From: Corallococcus coralloides DSM 2259
GTDB lineage: Bacteria > Myxococcota > Myxococcia > Myxococcales > Myxococcaceae
Reading direction: 5' to 3'
Length of the DNA: 64,000 bases
Assembly: GCF_000255295.1 (NCBI RefSeq)
Contig: NC_017030.1
Span: forward strand, 7,228,328 to 7,292,327
The notes under the pieces are model-generated. The model saw only the letters and a list, made by a program, of their open reading frames with translations. It did no database searches and was not told the origin of the DNA. Shown in pieces: positions 18,090 through 26,636 of the stretch (positions are counted from its first letter, which is position 1; each line of letters opens with the position of its first letter). Made by a program: the position numbers and the translations under genes.

Positions 18090-18388
18090 AACCTGTCCGA
18101 CTGTCCGACAGGTTTGGAAGCCCCTGAGACGGCCACGTCACCCGCAGTGGCCGAGAGGCCCCCGGGGCCAACCGGACCGCGGAAACCTGTCCGACAGTCG
18201 GACAGGTTTAGAGGACCGCGATGCCGCCGCCGGCCACCACCCGTGCCTGGCGGCTTCGAGCGACAGCTGGACCGCGGAAACCTGTCCGACAGGTTTGGAC
18301 GATGCGAGGCCCGCCCCGTCACCCGCCGTGGCCGGGGGCTCCGGCGCCAGCCGGACCGCGGAAACCTGTCCGACTGTCGGACAGGTTT
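18090..18388. repeat. Array of four palindromic elements between convergent genes
   Basis: Two elements (18183-18209 and 18362-18388) are 27-bp near-perfect palindromes: arms AAACCTGTCCGAC and GTCGGACAGGTTT around one base, A in one copy and T in the other. Element 18089-18115 has two changes. Element 18278-18296 is a 19-bp short form with eight central bases missing. The last three copies follow GGACCGCGG, and copies recur about every 84-95 bp with related flanks (CACCCGC, GTGGCCG), so a larger degenerate unit is repeated. This fills the 381-bp gap 18036-18416 and may end transcription from both sides. Confidence 0.85.
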
Positions 18389-18416
18389 TGACCCGCGCTG
18401 GCCGGGAGGTGCCGCC

Positions 18417-19307
18417 CTACTCCGCCTTCACCGGCGGCTGTTCGCGCGCCAGCTCCTCACGGAAGAACCGGCTGCCCTTCGCGAGCGTCTCCATGTACGG
18501 GCGCACGTCCTCGCGGGCTTCCGGGCTCAGCGTCGCGAACGGCGTCACGTGCGCGTCCGGCACGTAGCGGAACGTCAGGTTGATGCGCCGCGTGCGGAAG
18601 TCCGGCAGCTCCGGCGGCATCACGTGCCCCGCGCGCGTGTCCACCCGCTGCACCCGGTGGAACGTCTGCTCCTTCCACTGCGCCCCACCAAAGAGCTGCA
18701 GCGCCCCGTCATCCAGCCACTGCTCCAGCACCACCGCGTCCCGCTCGCCGGGTCGCGTGGACGTGACGAACTGGATGAGCGCGCGCTCGCCCAGGGACAG
18801 TGACGCCACCGGGCCCGGCTCGAAGTCCTTGTGCTCGCCCACGCGCGCGGTGTCCACCCAGCGCCCGTCCTCCAACCGGCTGCCGTAGAAGTTCACCAGG
18901 CACGTGTTGAGGTGCCAGCCCTGCGGCATGTCCGGGCCCCGGAACATCCGCCGCGCCAGCGCCTCCACCTTCTCGATCTGCCGCTGCAGCACCGCCGGGA
19001 ACGGCTCCGCCTTCACGCAGCGGTTCTGCACACCCTTCGGGGGCCGGTAGTAGTCCAGGCACGCGAACTGCCAGTTGCCCAGCCAGTACACGGGCCTGAG
19101 CAAGCGCCGCTGCTGCTGCCCTTCCGGCGGCGGGAAGTGCTTCGAGTAGCGCTCCTCCCACAGCGGGTGCAGCGTGCCCAGCCACGCCAATATCTCCGCG
19201 CGGTCCGCCGAGTTCAGGAAGCTCGCGTTGTAGTGGTGGCCCGGCGTGCGCTGCGCGGCCTTGCGCGCCAGCGGGGAACCCGGGCCCCTGCGGGGAGGCA
19301 AGGCCAT
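18417..19307 (-). CDS. AlkB-like 2-oxoglutarate/Fe(II)-dependent oxygenase
   Basis: This protein of 296 aa shows AlkB-type active-site features. NTCLVNFYG (134-142) precedes the iron ligands His159 and Asp161 in GEHKDFEPGP, a SLGERA strand (171-176), a third ligand His217 in FHRVQ, and RRINLTFR (240-247), the arginine pattern that binds 2-oxoglutarate. Family members repair alkylated bases or hydroxylate other substrates. Which applies here cannot be told. A Shine-Dalgarno (GAGGACC) precedes the ATG. It lies 12 bp after deoD on the same strand and probably belongs to its operon. Confidence 0.75.
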   Translation of the reverse strand: MALPPRRGPGSPLARKAAQRTPGHHYNASFLNSADRAEILAWLGTLHPLWEERYSKHFPPPEGQQQRRLLRPVYWLGNWQFACLDYYRPPKGVQNRCVKAEPFPAVLQRQIEKVEALARRMFRGPDMPQGWHLNTCLVNFYGSRLEDGRWVDTARVGEHKDFEPGPVASLSLGERALIQFVTSTRPGERDAVVLEQWLDDGALQLFGGAQWKEQTFHRVQRVDTRAGHVMPPELPDFRTRRINLTFRYVPDAHVTPFATLSPEAREDVRPYMETLAKGSRFFREELAREQPPVKAE

Positions 19308-19319
19308 GCGCTCAGGTCC

Positions 19320-20033
19320 TCACGCCTCGGAGGCGGCCACGTCCAACGCCAGTTCGATCATCTCGTCGAACGTCGTCTGACGGTCCTCCGGCGACAGGTG
19401 CTCGCCGGTGCGGAGGTGGTCCGACACGGTGAGCAGCGACAGCGCCCGCGCGCCGAACTCCGCGGCCACGCCGTACAGGCCGGCGATCTCCATCTCCACC
19501 GCCAGGATGCCCATCTTCTCCAGCGTCGCGTTGAGCGCTTCCTGCGGGTGGTAGAAGAGGTCCGAGGTGAAGACGTTGCCCACGCGCACCGGCTTGTTGC
19601 GCTTCTCCGCCGCTTCCACCGCGCGCCGGGCCAGCGTGAAGTCCGCCACCGCCGGGAAGTCGTGGCCCATCACGCGCATGCGGTTCACGTTGGAGTCCGT
19701 GCCCGCGCCCATCGCCACGATGACGTCGCGCAGCTTCACGTCCGTGCGCAGCGCGCCGCAGCTGCCCACGCGGATGAGCACCTTCGCGCCGTAGTTCCGC
19801 ACCAGCTCCGTCGCGTAGATGGAGATGGACGGCACGCCCATGCCGTGCCCCATCACCGACAGCCGCTTGCCCCGGAAGGTGCCGGTGAAGCCCAGCATGT
19901 TGCGCACCGCCGTGACGGAGCGCGCGTTCTCCAGGAAGCGCTCGGAGATGTAGCGCGCCCGGAGGGGGTCGCCCGGCATGAGGATCACTTCAGCGAAGTC
20001 ACCGGGAGACGCGGAGATGTGCGGAGTTGCCAT
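19320..20033 (-). CDS. deoD: Purine nucleoside phosphorylase DeoD type
   Basis: The enzyme phosphorolyses purine (deoxy)ribonucleosides to base plus (deoxy)ribose-1-phosphate. The 237 residues match E. coli DeoD length, with the hexameric-PNP signatures [36 protein letters not shown] and TVSDHL; the last contains the catalytic Asp. There is no leader peptide. It is 15 bp downstream of the murein endopeptidase gene and 12 bp upstream of the AlkB-like gene, suggesting one transcript. Confidence 0.96.
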   Translation of the reverse strand: MATPHISASPGDFAEVILMPGDPLRARYISERFLENARSVTAVRNMLGFTGTFRGKRLSVMGHGMGVPSISIYATELVRNYGAKVLIRVGSCGALRTDVKLRDVIVAMGAGTDSNVNRMRVMGHDFPAVADFTLARRAVEAAEKRNKPVRVGNVFTSDLFYHPQEALNATLEKMGILAVEMEIAGLYGVAAEFGARALSLLTVSDHLRTGEHLSPEDRQTTFDEMIELALDVAASEA

Positions 20034-20048
20034 GGAAGCAGAAGCCTT

Positions 20049-21455
20049 TCAGCGCCCGGTCGACAGACCGGAGGGAACACCCGTGGGAACGGCCACCGGC
20101 GTCGGTGCCGGCGTGGCGGGAGTGCACGGGTTGGGCAGCTTGCCCGAAGCCGCGGGCTCCGTGTTCACCAAAGCGGGGGCCTGCGCCTGGGGAGGCAGCC
20201 GGCGCGGCGGCAGCTGCACCGGCGGGGGGATGGGGCAGTGCGTGCACGGGCCCTTCAGCGGAATCACCAGCCGCCGGCCAATGCTCAGGAACGTGTTGCG
20301 CATCCGGTTGGCCTTCTTGATGGCCACCACGCTGGAGTTGTGACGCAATGCAATGCCACCCAGCGTGTCCCCGTTGCGGACCTTGTACATCATCAGGTTC
20401 TGGTCCGGCTGGAGCGCCAGCAGCGGCGCCACCCGGCGGCCCAGCTCCTGCGCGCGGCCGTTGAAGAAGCGCACGTGGAAATGGTCGCGGTGCCGGCGCG
20501 CGTGTTTGATCAGCGAATTGAAGCCCGCGTTGAACAGCGAATCCAGCCACACCTTGTCCTCGCCAATGGACAGCGCGTAGTCGTACAGGACCTTCATCAC
20601 GCGCTTGTCCACGAGGATCATCTGCACGTCGGTGTTCACCACCAGCGAGCGGACCAGCGCCCAGTTCATGGCCACGTCGATGTAGCGCTCCCGCTCGCGC
20701 TCGCGCACCGGCTCCGCGGTCGGGTAGTAGAAGCCGAAGTCCACGTCACGGCCGTTCTGGTGGCTCTTGTGCGGACGCAGGTAGCCACCGTCCTTGGTGG
20801 ACAGGCGGTTGACGCGCAGCGTGGGCACGTTCGGGTACTGCGCGCGCACGGCGCGGATCGCGGCGGCCACGTAGTCCACCGTCTCCTGGGTGCCGTAGGC
20901 GATGTCCGGCGACACCACGATCCAATCCTTGTCATCCGGCACGCGCACGCTGTTGATCTGCCGGCCGCTCTCCACGAAGCCAATGGACATGGAGCCCAGC
21001 GTGGCCGGGTCCTTCTTCCACGCCTCGGCGAGCGCCTCATCGGACAGGTCGGCGGTGTACAGCGGCCCCGAGGGCGCGGCGGGCGCGAGCGGCGCCTGCA
21101 TCTCGCCCTCCTCGCTCACGCCTTCATCGTCAGTGGCCGCGGTGGCCTCGTCGTCCTCTTCCTCCGCGTCCACGGGGCAGGGGTTCTCCCGCACGGCTGC
21201 GTCGGTGACGACGGCGGCGACCTCCGCCGGGGACGGCATCGCGATGGGGGCACCGGACGCGCTCACGGCGGGCGTGGCCTGGGACTCGGCCGAGGCCGGA
21301 TCGGGGGCCTGCGCGGGCGGCGTCGCGGCCGGCGTCTCCACGGGCGGCGTCGCGGGCGAGGCCTGCACCGGAGCCGGGGCCGGCGCCGGGACGGGGGTGA
21401 CGACACGCGCGGCACAGCCGGCGCAGAACAGGAGGATCAGGAGTGAGGAACGCAC
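20049..21455 (-). CDS. Penicillin-insensitive murein endopeptidase (M74, MepA-like) with LysM domain
   Basis: This 468-aa exported protein cleaves peptidoglycan cross-links. It starts with a hydrophobic leader ending in CAGC, a probable lipoprotein cysteine although the -3 position is unusual. A Pro/Ala-rich linker reaches about residue 130. The M74 domain follows, with zinc motifs SHQNGRDVDFGFY and RHRDHFHVRF. A LysM-like domain (YKVRNGDTLGGIALRHN) comes next, then a Pro-rich tail. E. coli MepA lacks a LysM domain, so this enzyme probably anchors itself to the wall. It is first in the run with deoD and the AlkB-like gene. Confidence 0.88.
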   Translation of the reverse strand: MRSSLLILLFCAGCAARVVTPVPAPAPAPVQASPATPPVETPAATPPAQAPDPASAESQATPAVSASGAPIAMPSPAEVAAVVTDAAVRENPCPVDAEEEDDEATAATDDEGVSEEGEMQAPLAPAAPSGPLYTADLSDEALAEAWKKDPATLGSMSIGFVESGRQINSVRVPDDKDWIVVSPDIAYGTQETVDYVAAAIRAVRAQYPNVPTLRVNRLSTKDGGYLRPHKSHQNGRDVDFGFYYPTAEPVRERERERYIDVAMNWALVRSLVVNTDVQMILVDKRVMKVLYDYALSIGEDKVWLDSLFNAGFNSLIKHARRHRDHFHVRFFNGRAQELGRRVAPLLALQPDQNLMMYKVRNGDTLGGIALRHNSSVVAIKKANRMRNTFLSIGRRLVIPLKGPCTHCPIPPPVQLPPRRLPPQAQAPALVNTEPAASGKLPNPCTPATPAPTPVAVPTGVPSGLSTGR

Positions 21456-21540
21456 CGGGCCGCAGGATGGCCCGAGATGCCCGGGTCACCAAGCGCGGAG
21501 CGCGATTTTGACTGCGCGTACGCACCCCTGCCTGCCTGCT

Positions 21541-22008
21541 TCAAGCGCTCCGTGTGAAGCCTTCCGCTTCCAGTGCCTGCGAGGCACGGCGAGGCGAGAG
21601 CACGTCGAAGGGCAGCCGCCGTCCACCGCCCATGGACAGCACGCGCTGGTCCTTGCTCACCAGCCATGACGCCTTCGCACGCGCCGCCAGCTCCAGGAAC
21701 TTCTGATCATCCCGGTCCCGGCACGGCGGCAGCTCCACCGGAGTGCCCTCTCCGTCCGCGATCCGCACGAGCGCGCCGTACGCATCGCGCACCGTCCGCT
21801 GCGCGTCCGCCGTCAGCTTGAACGAGGGATAGGCGAGCACCAGCGCCAGCTCCTTCAGCGTGTGCCGGTCCGCCCACGCCGTCAGCGCACCCGAACGAAG
21901 CGCCTGCGCCAAAGGCCGCGTGAAGACATCATCAAAGACGAACACGTCCAGCACCACGTTGGTGTCCAGCACCACGGAACGAATGGCAGGCACAGCGGAA
22001 GGCGTCAT
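21541..22008 (-). CDS. PIN-domain protein, putative toxin-type RNase
   Basis: This 155-aa protein resembles PIN-family putative toxins (TIGR00305-like). Acidic metal residues are seen in VVLDTNVVLDVFVFDD near the N-terminus and in CRDRDDQKFLELA and LVSKDQRVL further on. No antitoxin-like gene is adjacent on either side, so it is an orphan toxin, a housekeeping nuclease or a remnant. ATG 22008 is preferred over GTG 22047 because the PIN fold begins shortly after it and family members are short. Confidence 0.7.
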   Translation of the reverse strand: MTPSAVPAIRSVVLDTNVVLDVFVFDDVFTRPLAQALRSGALTAWADRHTLKELALVLAYPSFKLTADAQRTVRDAYGALVRIADGEGTPVELPPCRDRDDQKFLELAARAKASWLVSKDQRVLSMGGGRRLPFDVLSPRRASQALEAEGFTRSA

Positions 22009-22175
22009 CACGGTGAAAGAACTTTCCGTCACCAACACCGCTGACACAACCCCGCCGTTTCACGCGTCAATCACAATGCACGGAGGGTCCCTGGCGAAAA
22101 CCAGGAATAGCCGACAAGAATGCGTCTCGTTGAACCCCCTCCCCTGGCCGGCCCCCGCCGGTGAAAGGTCTGTCC

Positions 22176-22790
22176 ATGAAGCCCTCGTCCCGTTCGCTGT
22201 GTCTGACGTTGCTGAGCGCCGCTGCCCTGCTCGGCGGCTGTGGAGGTGAGGAGGCGCCCACTTCGCAGGGGGAAGGCGTCGTCGTGCCGCCGGTCCAGAC
22301 GGACGTCGCTGGCAACGGGCTGAGCGCGAGCGCCGCGTATTGCGACGACGTGACGACGTGGGACCCGGCCTGGGTGCAGTTCGAGACGGACGTGCTCACG
22401 CTCATCAACCAGCGCCGCGCGGCGGGCGCCACCTGTGGCGGCGTGGCGAAGCCGGCGGTGGGCGCGCTCACGACCAATGACAAGCTTCGCTGTGCGGCGC
22501 GCAAGCACTCCAAGGACATGGGCACGAACAACTTCTTCAGCCACACGGGCTCCAACGGCTCCACGCCGTGGCAGCGCATGGCGTCCGCGGGCTACAGCTA
22601 CCGGACGGCGGCGGAGAACATCGCCGCGGGCTACGGCACCGCGCAGGCGGTGGTGGACGGCTGGATGGCCAGCACCGGCCACTGCAACAACATCATGAAC
22701 GGGGCGCTGAAGCAGTCGGGCATCGGCTACTACAACGCGCCGTCCAGCACGTACCGCGCGTACTGGACGCAGGACTTCGGCACGCCGTAG
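22176..22790 (+). CDS. CAP/SCP-domain lipoprotein
   Basis: This 204-aa lipoprotein has lipobox LLGGC. After a linker, a CAP domain (about 60-200) shows the family's His and Glu positions in ARKHSKDMG, NFFSHTG, AAENIAAGY and STGHCNNIM. Bacterial CAP proteins are secreted or surface proteins with no settled activity. ATG 22176 with GAAAGG upstream gives a proper signal peptide; a GTG five codons earlier is less likely. It is followed 37 bp later by the desulfurase-like gene. Confidence 0.83.
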   Translation: MKPSSRSLCLTLLSAAALLGGCGGEEAPTSQGEGVVVPPVQTDVAGNGLSASAAYCDDVTTWDPAWVQFETDVLTLINQRRAAGATCGGVAKPAVGALTTNDKLRCAARKHSKDMGTNNFFSHTGSNGSTPWQRMASAGYSYRTAAENIAAGYGTAQAVVDGWMASTGHCNNIMNGALKQSGIGYYNAPSSTYRAYWTQDFGTP

Positions 22791-22827
22791 TTCCTGCTGA
22801 AGGGCGGAGGGCTATGCTCCGCGTCCC

Positions 22828-24018
22828 ATGCCCTCCCCCTTCGCCGAGCACTTCCCCGCCCTGCGGTCCGGCTTCAGCTACCTGGACAACGCGGCGGGGG
22901 CGCAGGTGCCCACGTACTGCATCGACGCCATCCATCAATTCCTCTCGGGTGGCAGCTGCAACGTGGGCCAGCCCTACCCCGCCTCCCGCGTGGCCACGGC
23001 GCTCAAGGCCCGGGCGCGCGAGGAGACGGCGGAGTTCCTGAACTGCCGGCCCGATGAAGTCATGCTCGGGCCCAGCGCCACCGCGCTCACCTTCCAGGTG
23101 GGCCGGGCCGTCTCACGCCTCTTCAAACCTGGCGACGAGGTGGTCATCTCCGAGCTGGAGCACGAATCCAACGCGGCCCCGTGGCGTGCGCTGGAGGCGC
23201 AGGGCGTGAAGGTGACGACCTGGCGCGCGAGCTGGCCGGAGGGACGGCTGGAGACTTCCGAGCTGCGCAAGCTCGTCACGCCGCGCACGCGGCTGGTGGC
23301 GGTGTCAGCGGCGGCGAACTCCGTGGGCGCGACGCCGGACGTGGCCGCGGCGGCGGAGGTGGCGCACGGCGTGGGCGCGTGGCTGTTCGTGGACGCGGTG
23401 CACTCCAGTCCGCATCACCTGCCGGACGTGCGCGCGTGGGGCGCGGACTTCGCGGTGTTCTCTCCGTACAAGGTCTTCGGTCCGCACCTGGGTTGTCTGT
23501 TCGTGCGGCGCGAGCTGCTCGCGGGGCTTCCGGCGGACAAGCTGTGGTTCATGCCGGATGACGGTCCGCAGAAGTTCGAGCCGGGCACGGCGAACCACGA
23601 AGGTTGGGCCGGATGGTTGGGCTCACTGCGCTACCTGCGGGACGTGCTGGGCGGTGGCCAGCCGGGACGTGAGGGATTGGCGCGGGCCTTCCAGCGCATC
23701 GCGCAGCTGGAACAGCCGCTGCTGGAGGCCACGCTGGAGCAGCTGTCCCGTCATCCGCGCGTGCAGCTGTACGGGCCGAAAACGTCCGCCGGACGCGTGG
23801 CCACGTTCTGTTTCAACGTGGCCGGCGTGTCGCCGCGCGCCGTGGCCGAGCACCTGGCGGAACAGGGCGTGGGCGTCGCGGCGGGGCACTACTACGCGAC
23901 GATGGCGGCGGAAGCACTGGGGCTCATGCCCGACGGTGCGGTGCGTGCGTCGCTGCTCCACTACAACACGGCGGAGGACGTGGGCCGGCTGCTCGCGGCG
24001 CTGGATTCACTTCCCTGA
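22828..24018 (+). CDS. Cysteine desulfurase-like class V aminotransferase
   Basis: This PLP enzyme of 396 aa belongs to the cysteine-desulfurase-like family related to TIGR01976. Seen: FSYLDNAAGAQVP at the start, VDAVHSSPHH with the PLP-contacting Asp, and the Schiff-base lysine Lys215 in SPYKVFGPH. The mobile catalytic Cys loop of IscS is not evident, and no isc/suf genes are nearby. A role in general Fe-S assembly is therefore unlikely, and the substrate is unknown. Confidence 0.85.
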   Translation: MPSPFAEHFPALRSGFSYLDNAAGAQVPTYCIDAIHQFLSGGSCNVGQPYPASRVATALKARAREETAEFLNCRPDEVMLGPSATALTFQVGRAVSRLFKPGDEVVISELEHESNAAPWRALEAQGVKVTTWRASWPEGRLETSELRKLVTPRTRLVAVSAAANSVGATPDVAAAAEVAHGVGAWLFVDAVHSSPHHLPDVRAWGADFAVFSPYKVFGPHLGCLFVRRELLAGLPADKLWFMPDDGPQKFEPGTANHEGWAGWLGSLRYLRDVLGGGQPGREGLARAFQRIAQLEQPLLEATLEQLSRHPRVQLYGPKTSAGRVATFCFNVAGVSPRAVAEHLAEQGVGVAAGHYYATMAAEALGLMPDGAVRASLLHYNTAEDVGRLLAALDSLP

Positions 24019-24026
24019 CGCCTCCG

Positions 24027-24377
24027 TCAGTCTTGAGCAGTCTTGGGTGCTGCGTGCTCCTTTCGGCGGGCACGCAGCCTCAACGCCCCCGTCATGACCT
24101 CGCTGACGCCCATGACGACGAAGAATACGCCCATGAGTCCGTCCGTGATTGCGTCACTGCGGGGCTCCCAGAACGCCCTGAATGCCAGGGTCCCGAACAC
24201 CAGCTTCACCAGGCCCGAGACGAGCTCCAGGAGGGGACGTATGCAAGGCGTATCCCAGGCCGAAGAACGCCCCCTGGGGTTTCTCGGCGCCTGGGCCCAG
24301 GCCTGGGAGGCGAACAGGACGCTGGCCATGCCTAGCATCCAGGAACTGCGCACCTTCAACGCGGAGAGGAATCGCAT
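24027..24377 (-). CDS. Small membrane protein, paralogue of 26637-27044
   Basis: This 116-aa protein of unknown function has a signal-like N-terminus (MRFLSALKVRSSWMLGMASV, then LFASQAWAQA), two hydrophobic stretches (about 48-66 and 78-97) and a basic C-terminus. Its first 27 residues and the bases just upstream of the ATG closely match the second small gene at 26637-27044. The two share layout but diverge in the body. It is transcribed away from the large lipoprotein gene it adjoins. Confidence 0.6.
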   Translation of the reverse strand: MRFLSALKVRSSWMLGMASVLFASQAWAQAPRNPRGRSSAWDTPCIRPLLELVSGLVKLVFGTLAFRAFWEPRSDAITDGLMGVFFVVMGVSEVMTGALRLRARRKEHAAPKTAQD

Positions 24378-24489
24378 CCGCGAGACCTTGGTCGCCTTGA
24401 GACACGCATCGTAGACACCCAGATCTCACGACACCCGGAGTCATACCCGACACACCAGGGGTCTGACACAACCGCATTGTATTTCTTGC

Positions 24490-24508
24490 AATCACCACTA
24501 CAGTGATT
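24490..24508. promoter_or_regulatory. Inverted repeat AATCAC-N7-GTGATT in a divergent promoter region
   Basis: Perfect 6-bp arms (24490-24495 and 24503-24508) lie in a locally AT-rich part of the 212-bp region between the divergent small membrane protein gene and the large lipoprotein gene. It is a plausible operator; nothing indicates which regulator binds. Confidence 0.4.
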
Positions 24509-24589
24509 CGCCTCACCCGGCGCCCCCCCGCATGCGCTGATACATCGCCATGCCCCCGGGGACAGCCCACCCCTGCGTTCGAGAAATCC

Positions 24590-26623
24590 ATGCAACGAAA
24601 AAGCAGTTCCTGGCTGCTCTGCGTAGCATTGTCCTTCCTTGCCCTGCTCACGGGCTGCGCCTCGGAGATGCGTCCGGATGCGACGGGGAGCGTCCAGGTG
24701 ACCACCGTCGCCCAGAACCTGGCGTCCTCCGACGTGGCTCGCGTGGAACTGGCCATCAGCGGGCCGGGCATGACGCCCCTCAACGCCACGCTGGAACACT
24801 CGGGTTCGCAGTGGACCGGGGTGATTGGAAACATCCCCGCGGGCGCGGACCGGACCTTCAGCGCCCAGGCCTTCGACGCGAGTGGCATTGCCATCTATGA
24901 AGGCCAGGCGACGGGTGTCACCATCCAATCAGGCCAGACGGCGATGGTGGTGCTCCTGCTCCAACAGCGCACGGCCCCCACTCCCTTCGAGAACAGCGCG
25001 CCTCGCATCAGCGGCATCTCCGCGTCCACCTATCAGGTACGCGCGAACCAGACGGTGACGCTCAGCCTCTCAGCCTCGGATGCGGACGGCGATGTGCTCA
25101 CCTATGCCTGGACGGCGGATGGCGGCGCCTTCGGCAATGCCTCCGTGGCGAGCCCCACCTGGACCGCGCCCGCGACGCCTGGCAACTACTCGCTCAGCGT
25201 CGTCGTCTCCGACGGCCGGGACGCGCAGTCCGGCATGACGCTGCGGATCGCCGTGCTCCAGGACACGGGAAACGCGAACGTGGCGGTCTCGTTCAACACC
25301 TGGCCCGCGGTGACCCAGGTGAAGGGCACGCCGTTCGGACAGGTCGCGCCCGGTGGAGCCGTGACGCTGGATGTGACGGCGACGGACGCGGATGGCGACG
25401 CGCTCACCTACGCCTGGAGCGATGACTGCGGCGGCGGCTTCAGCGCCACCACCGCCACGCACGGCATCTGGACGGCGCCGGCCTCCGAGCCCACGGGCGG
25501 TCAGTGCAAGGTGACGGTCACGGTGACGGATGGCCGGGGCGGCAGCACCACGGGCACGCTGCGGCTCAATGTCATCCACCTCCAGGTGCCGACCCTGCCG
25601 CCCGTCATCGGACAGGTGTTCCAGTCCGCGGCCGTGGCCCGGGCAGGAGACACGGTGCGCCTGTTCGCCACCGCGACGGATCCGGAGGGAGCAGCGCTGA
25701 CGTTCACGTGGAGCGCCAGCGGCGGCACCCTGGCCACGCCCATCACCACCGCCAACCGCAGCGAGGTCGTCTGGACGGCCCCGGCGGATTCGGGTGGCTC
25801 GGACATGAGCGTCACTCTGGCGGTCGAGGACGCGAGCGGCCAGCGGACGACCCAGGGCTTCACGGTCCAGATGCAGCTCTGCGTCCAGGCCGTGACCTCC
25901 TATCTCTTGAAGACAAATGCCTCGGCCGTGCCGCTGGTCGTGACCTACCGCATGGTGGGCGGCGGGGGAGGCGGCGCGGGCCGCGTCCCAGGTGCAGAGG
26001 GTGCCAGGGTGGAGGGGAGCTTCACGTGGGGAGCCGCGGCGACCCTGGAGGTCATCGTCGGAGGTGGTGGCGGCTTTGGATACTGGACCGCGGGCGGCGC
26101 TGGCGCTGGGGGAGCGGGGTACTTCGGCGGAGGTGCCGGCGGCACTTCGGCCGGAGGAGCGGGCGGCGGAGGTGGGGGTGGCAGCAGCGCGATCTTGAGT
26201 GGGGGCCAGTTGGTGGCCTTCGCCGCGGGCGGGGGAGGTGGCGGGGTTGGAGGGGGCGGCGGCAGCAACACAGGCGGAGCGCCGGCTGTCGACTTCTATG
26301 GCCATCAGCCCAAGGCGGGCACCGCTGGCACCGGGGGCTCGACGATCTTTGTTTCCGGAGGTGCCGGGCTGACGGGCGGAGCGGGAGGCGAGAGCCACAT
26401 GGGCGGTGGTGGCGGCTTCGGCGGCGGAGGCGGCGGCGCGGGGCCCGCGGCCCAGAGCTTCGGAGGCTCCTCGGGTGGAAACGGTGGAGCGAGCAGCGGA
26501 GGCATGGGTGCCAACACCTGGTCCACCGTCACGACGCTGCCCACGGAAGCAGGCGCCTCCACGACAGGCGGAGGCAACGCCGGCCTCGTCATCCTGAAGT
26601 ACGACGGCGCCTGCGCGCTCTAG
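24590..26623 (+). CDS. Surface lipoprotein with three PKD/Ig-like modules and a glycine-rich domain
   Basis: The 677-aa protein starts with a lipoprotein signal (SFLALLTGC). After an N-terminal domain (about 25-135) come three similar Ig/PKD-like modules (about 140-220, 235-330, 340-435), each with the pattern DADGD-LTYAW or a variant, a closing WTAP, and a V-VxDG strand. From about 450 to the end the protein is extremely Gly-rich, with YRMVGGGGGGAG, EVIVGGGGGFG and AFAAGGGGGGVGG spaced by aromatic or polar residues. This resembles the glycine-rich domain of ALK/LTK receptors. An adhesive or matrix role is a reasonable guess only. ATG 24590 is chosen because it gives the lipoprotein leader. 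Confidence 0.8.
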   Translation: MQRKSSSWLLCVALSFLALLTGCASEMRPDATGSVQVTTVAQNLASSDVARVELAISGPGMTPLNATLEHSGSQWTGVIGNIPAGADRTFSAQAFDASGIAIYEGQATGVTIQSGQTAMVVLLLQQRTAPTPFENSAPRISGISASTYQVRANQTVTLSLSASDADGDVLTYAWTADGGAFGNASVASPTWTAPATPGNYSLSVVVSDGRDAQSGMTLRIAVLQDTGNANVAVSFNTWPAVTQVKGTPFGQVAPGGAVTLDVTATDADGDALTYAWSDDCGGGFSATTATHGIWTAPASEPTGGQCKVTVTVTDGRGGSTTGTLRLNVIHLQVPTLPPVIGQVFQSAAVARAGDTVRLFATATDPEGAALTFTWSASGGTLATPITTANRSEVVWTAPADSGGSDMSVTLAVEDASGQRTTQGFTVQMQLCVQAVTSYLLKTNASAVPLVVTYRMVGGGGGGAGRVPGAEGARVEGSFTWGAAATLEVIVGGGGGFGYWTAGGAGAGGAGYFGGGAGGTSAGGAGGGGGGGSSAILSGGQLVAFAAGGGGGGVGGGGGSNTGGAPAVDFYGHQPKAGTAGTGGSTIFVSGGAGLTGGAGGESHMGGGGGFGGGGGGAGPAAQSFGGSSGGNGGASSGGMGANTWSTVTTLPTEAGASTTGGGNAGLVILKYDGACAL

Positions 26624-26636
26624 CCCTTCATCAGCT

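Noticed and set aside
16594-18171. 525-codon minus-strand frame opposite the RIO kinase tail
   Set aside because: It mirrors the repetitive tail; the repeats keep all frames open. No independent start or domain is present.
18090-18388. CRISPR array
   Set aside because: Only four palindromic copies of unequal length occur, the intervening DNA is itself related between copies, and no cas gene is present.
18831-21446. 871-codon plus-strand frame
   Set aside because: It is antisense to the AlkB-like, deoD and endopeptidase genes, all of which have intact motifs.
21541-22008. Complete toxin-antitoxin module around the PIN protein
   Set aside because: No small antitoxin-like frame with a Shine-Dalgarno was found on either side.
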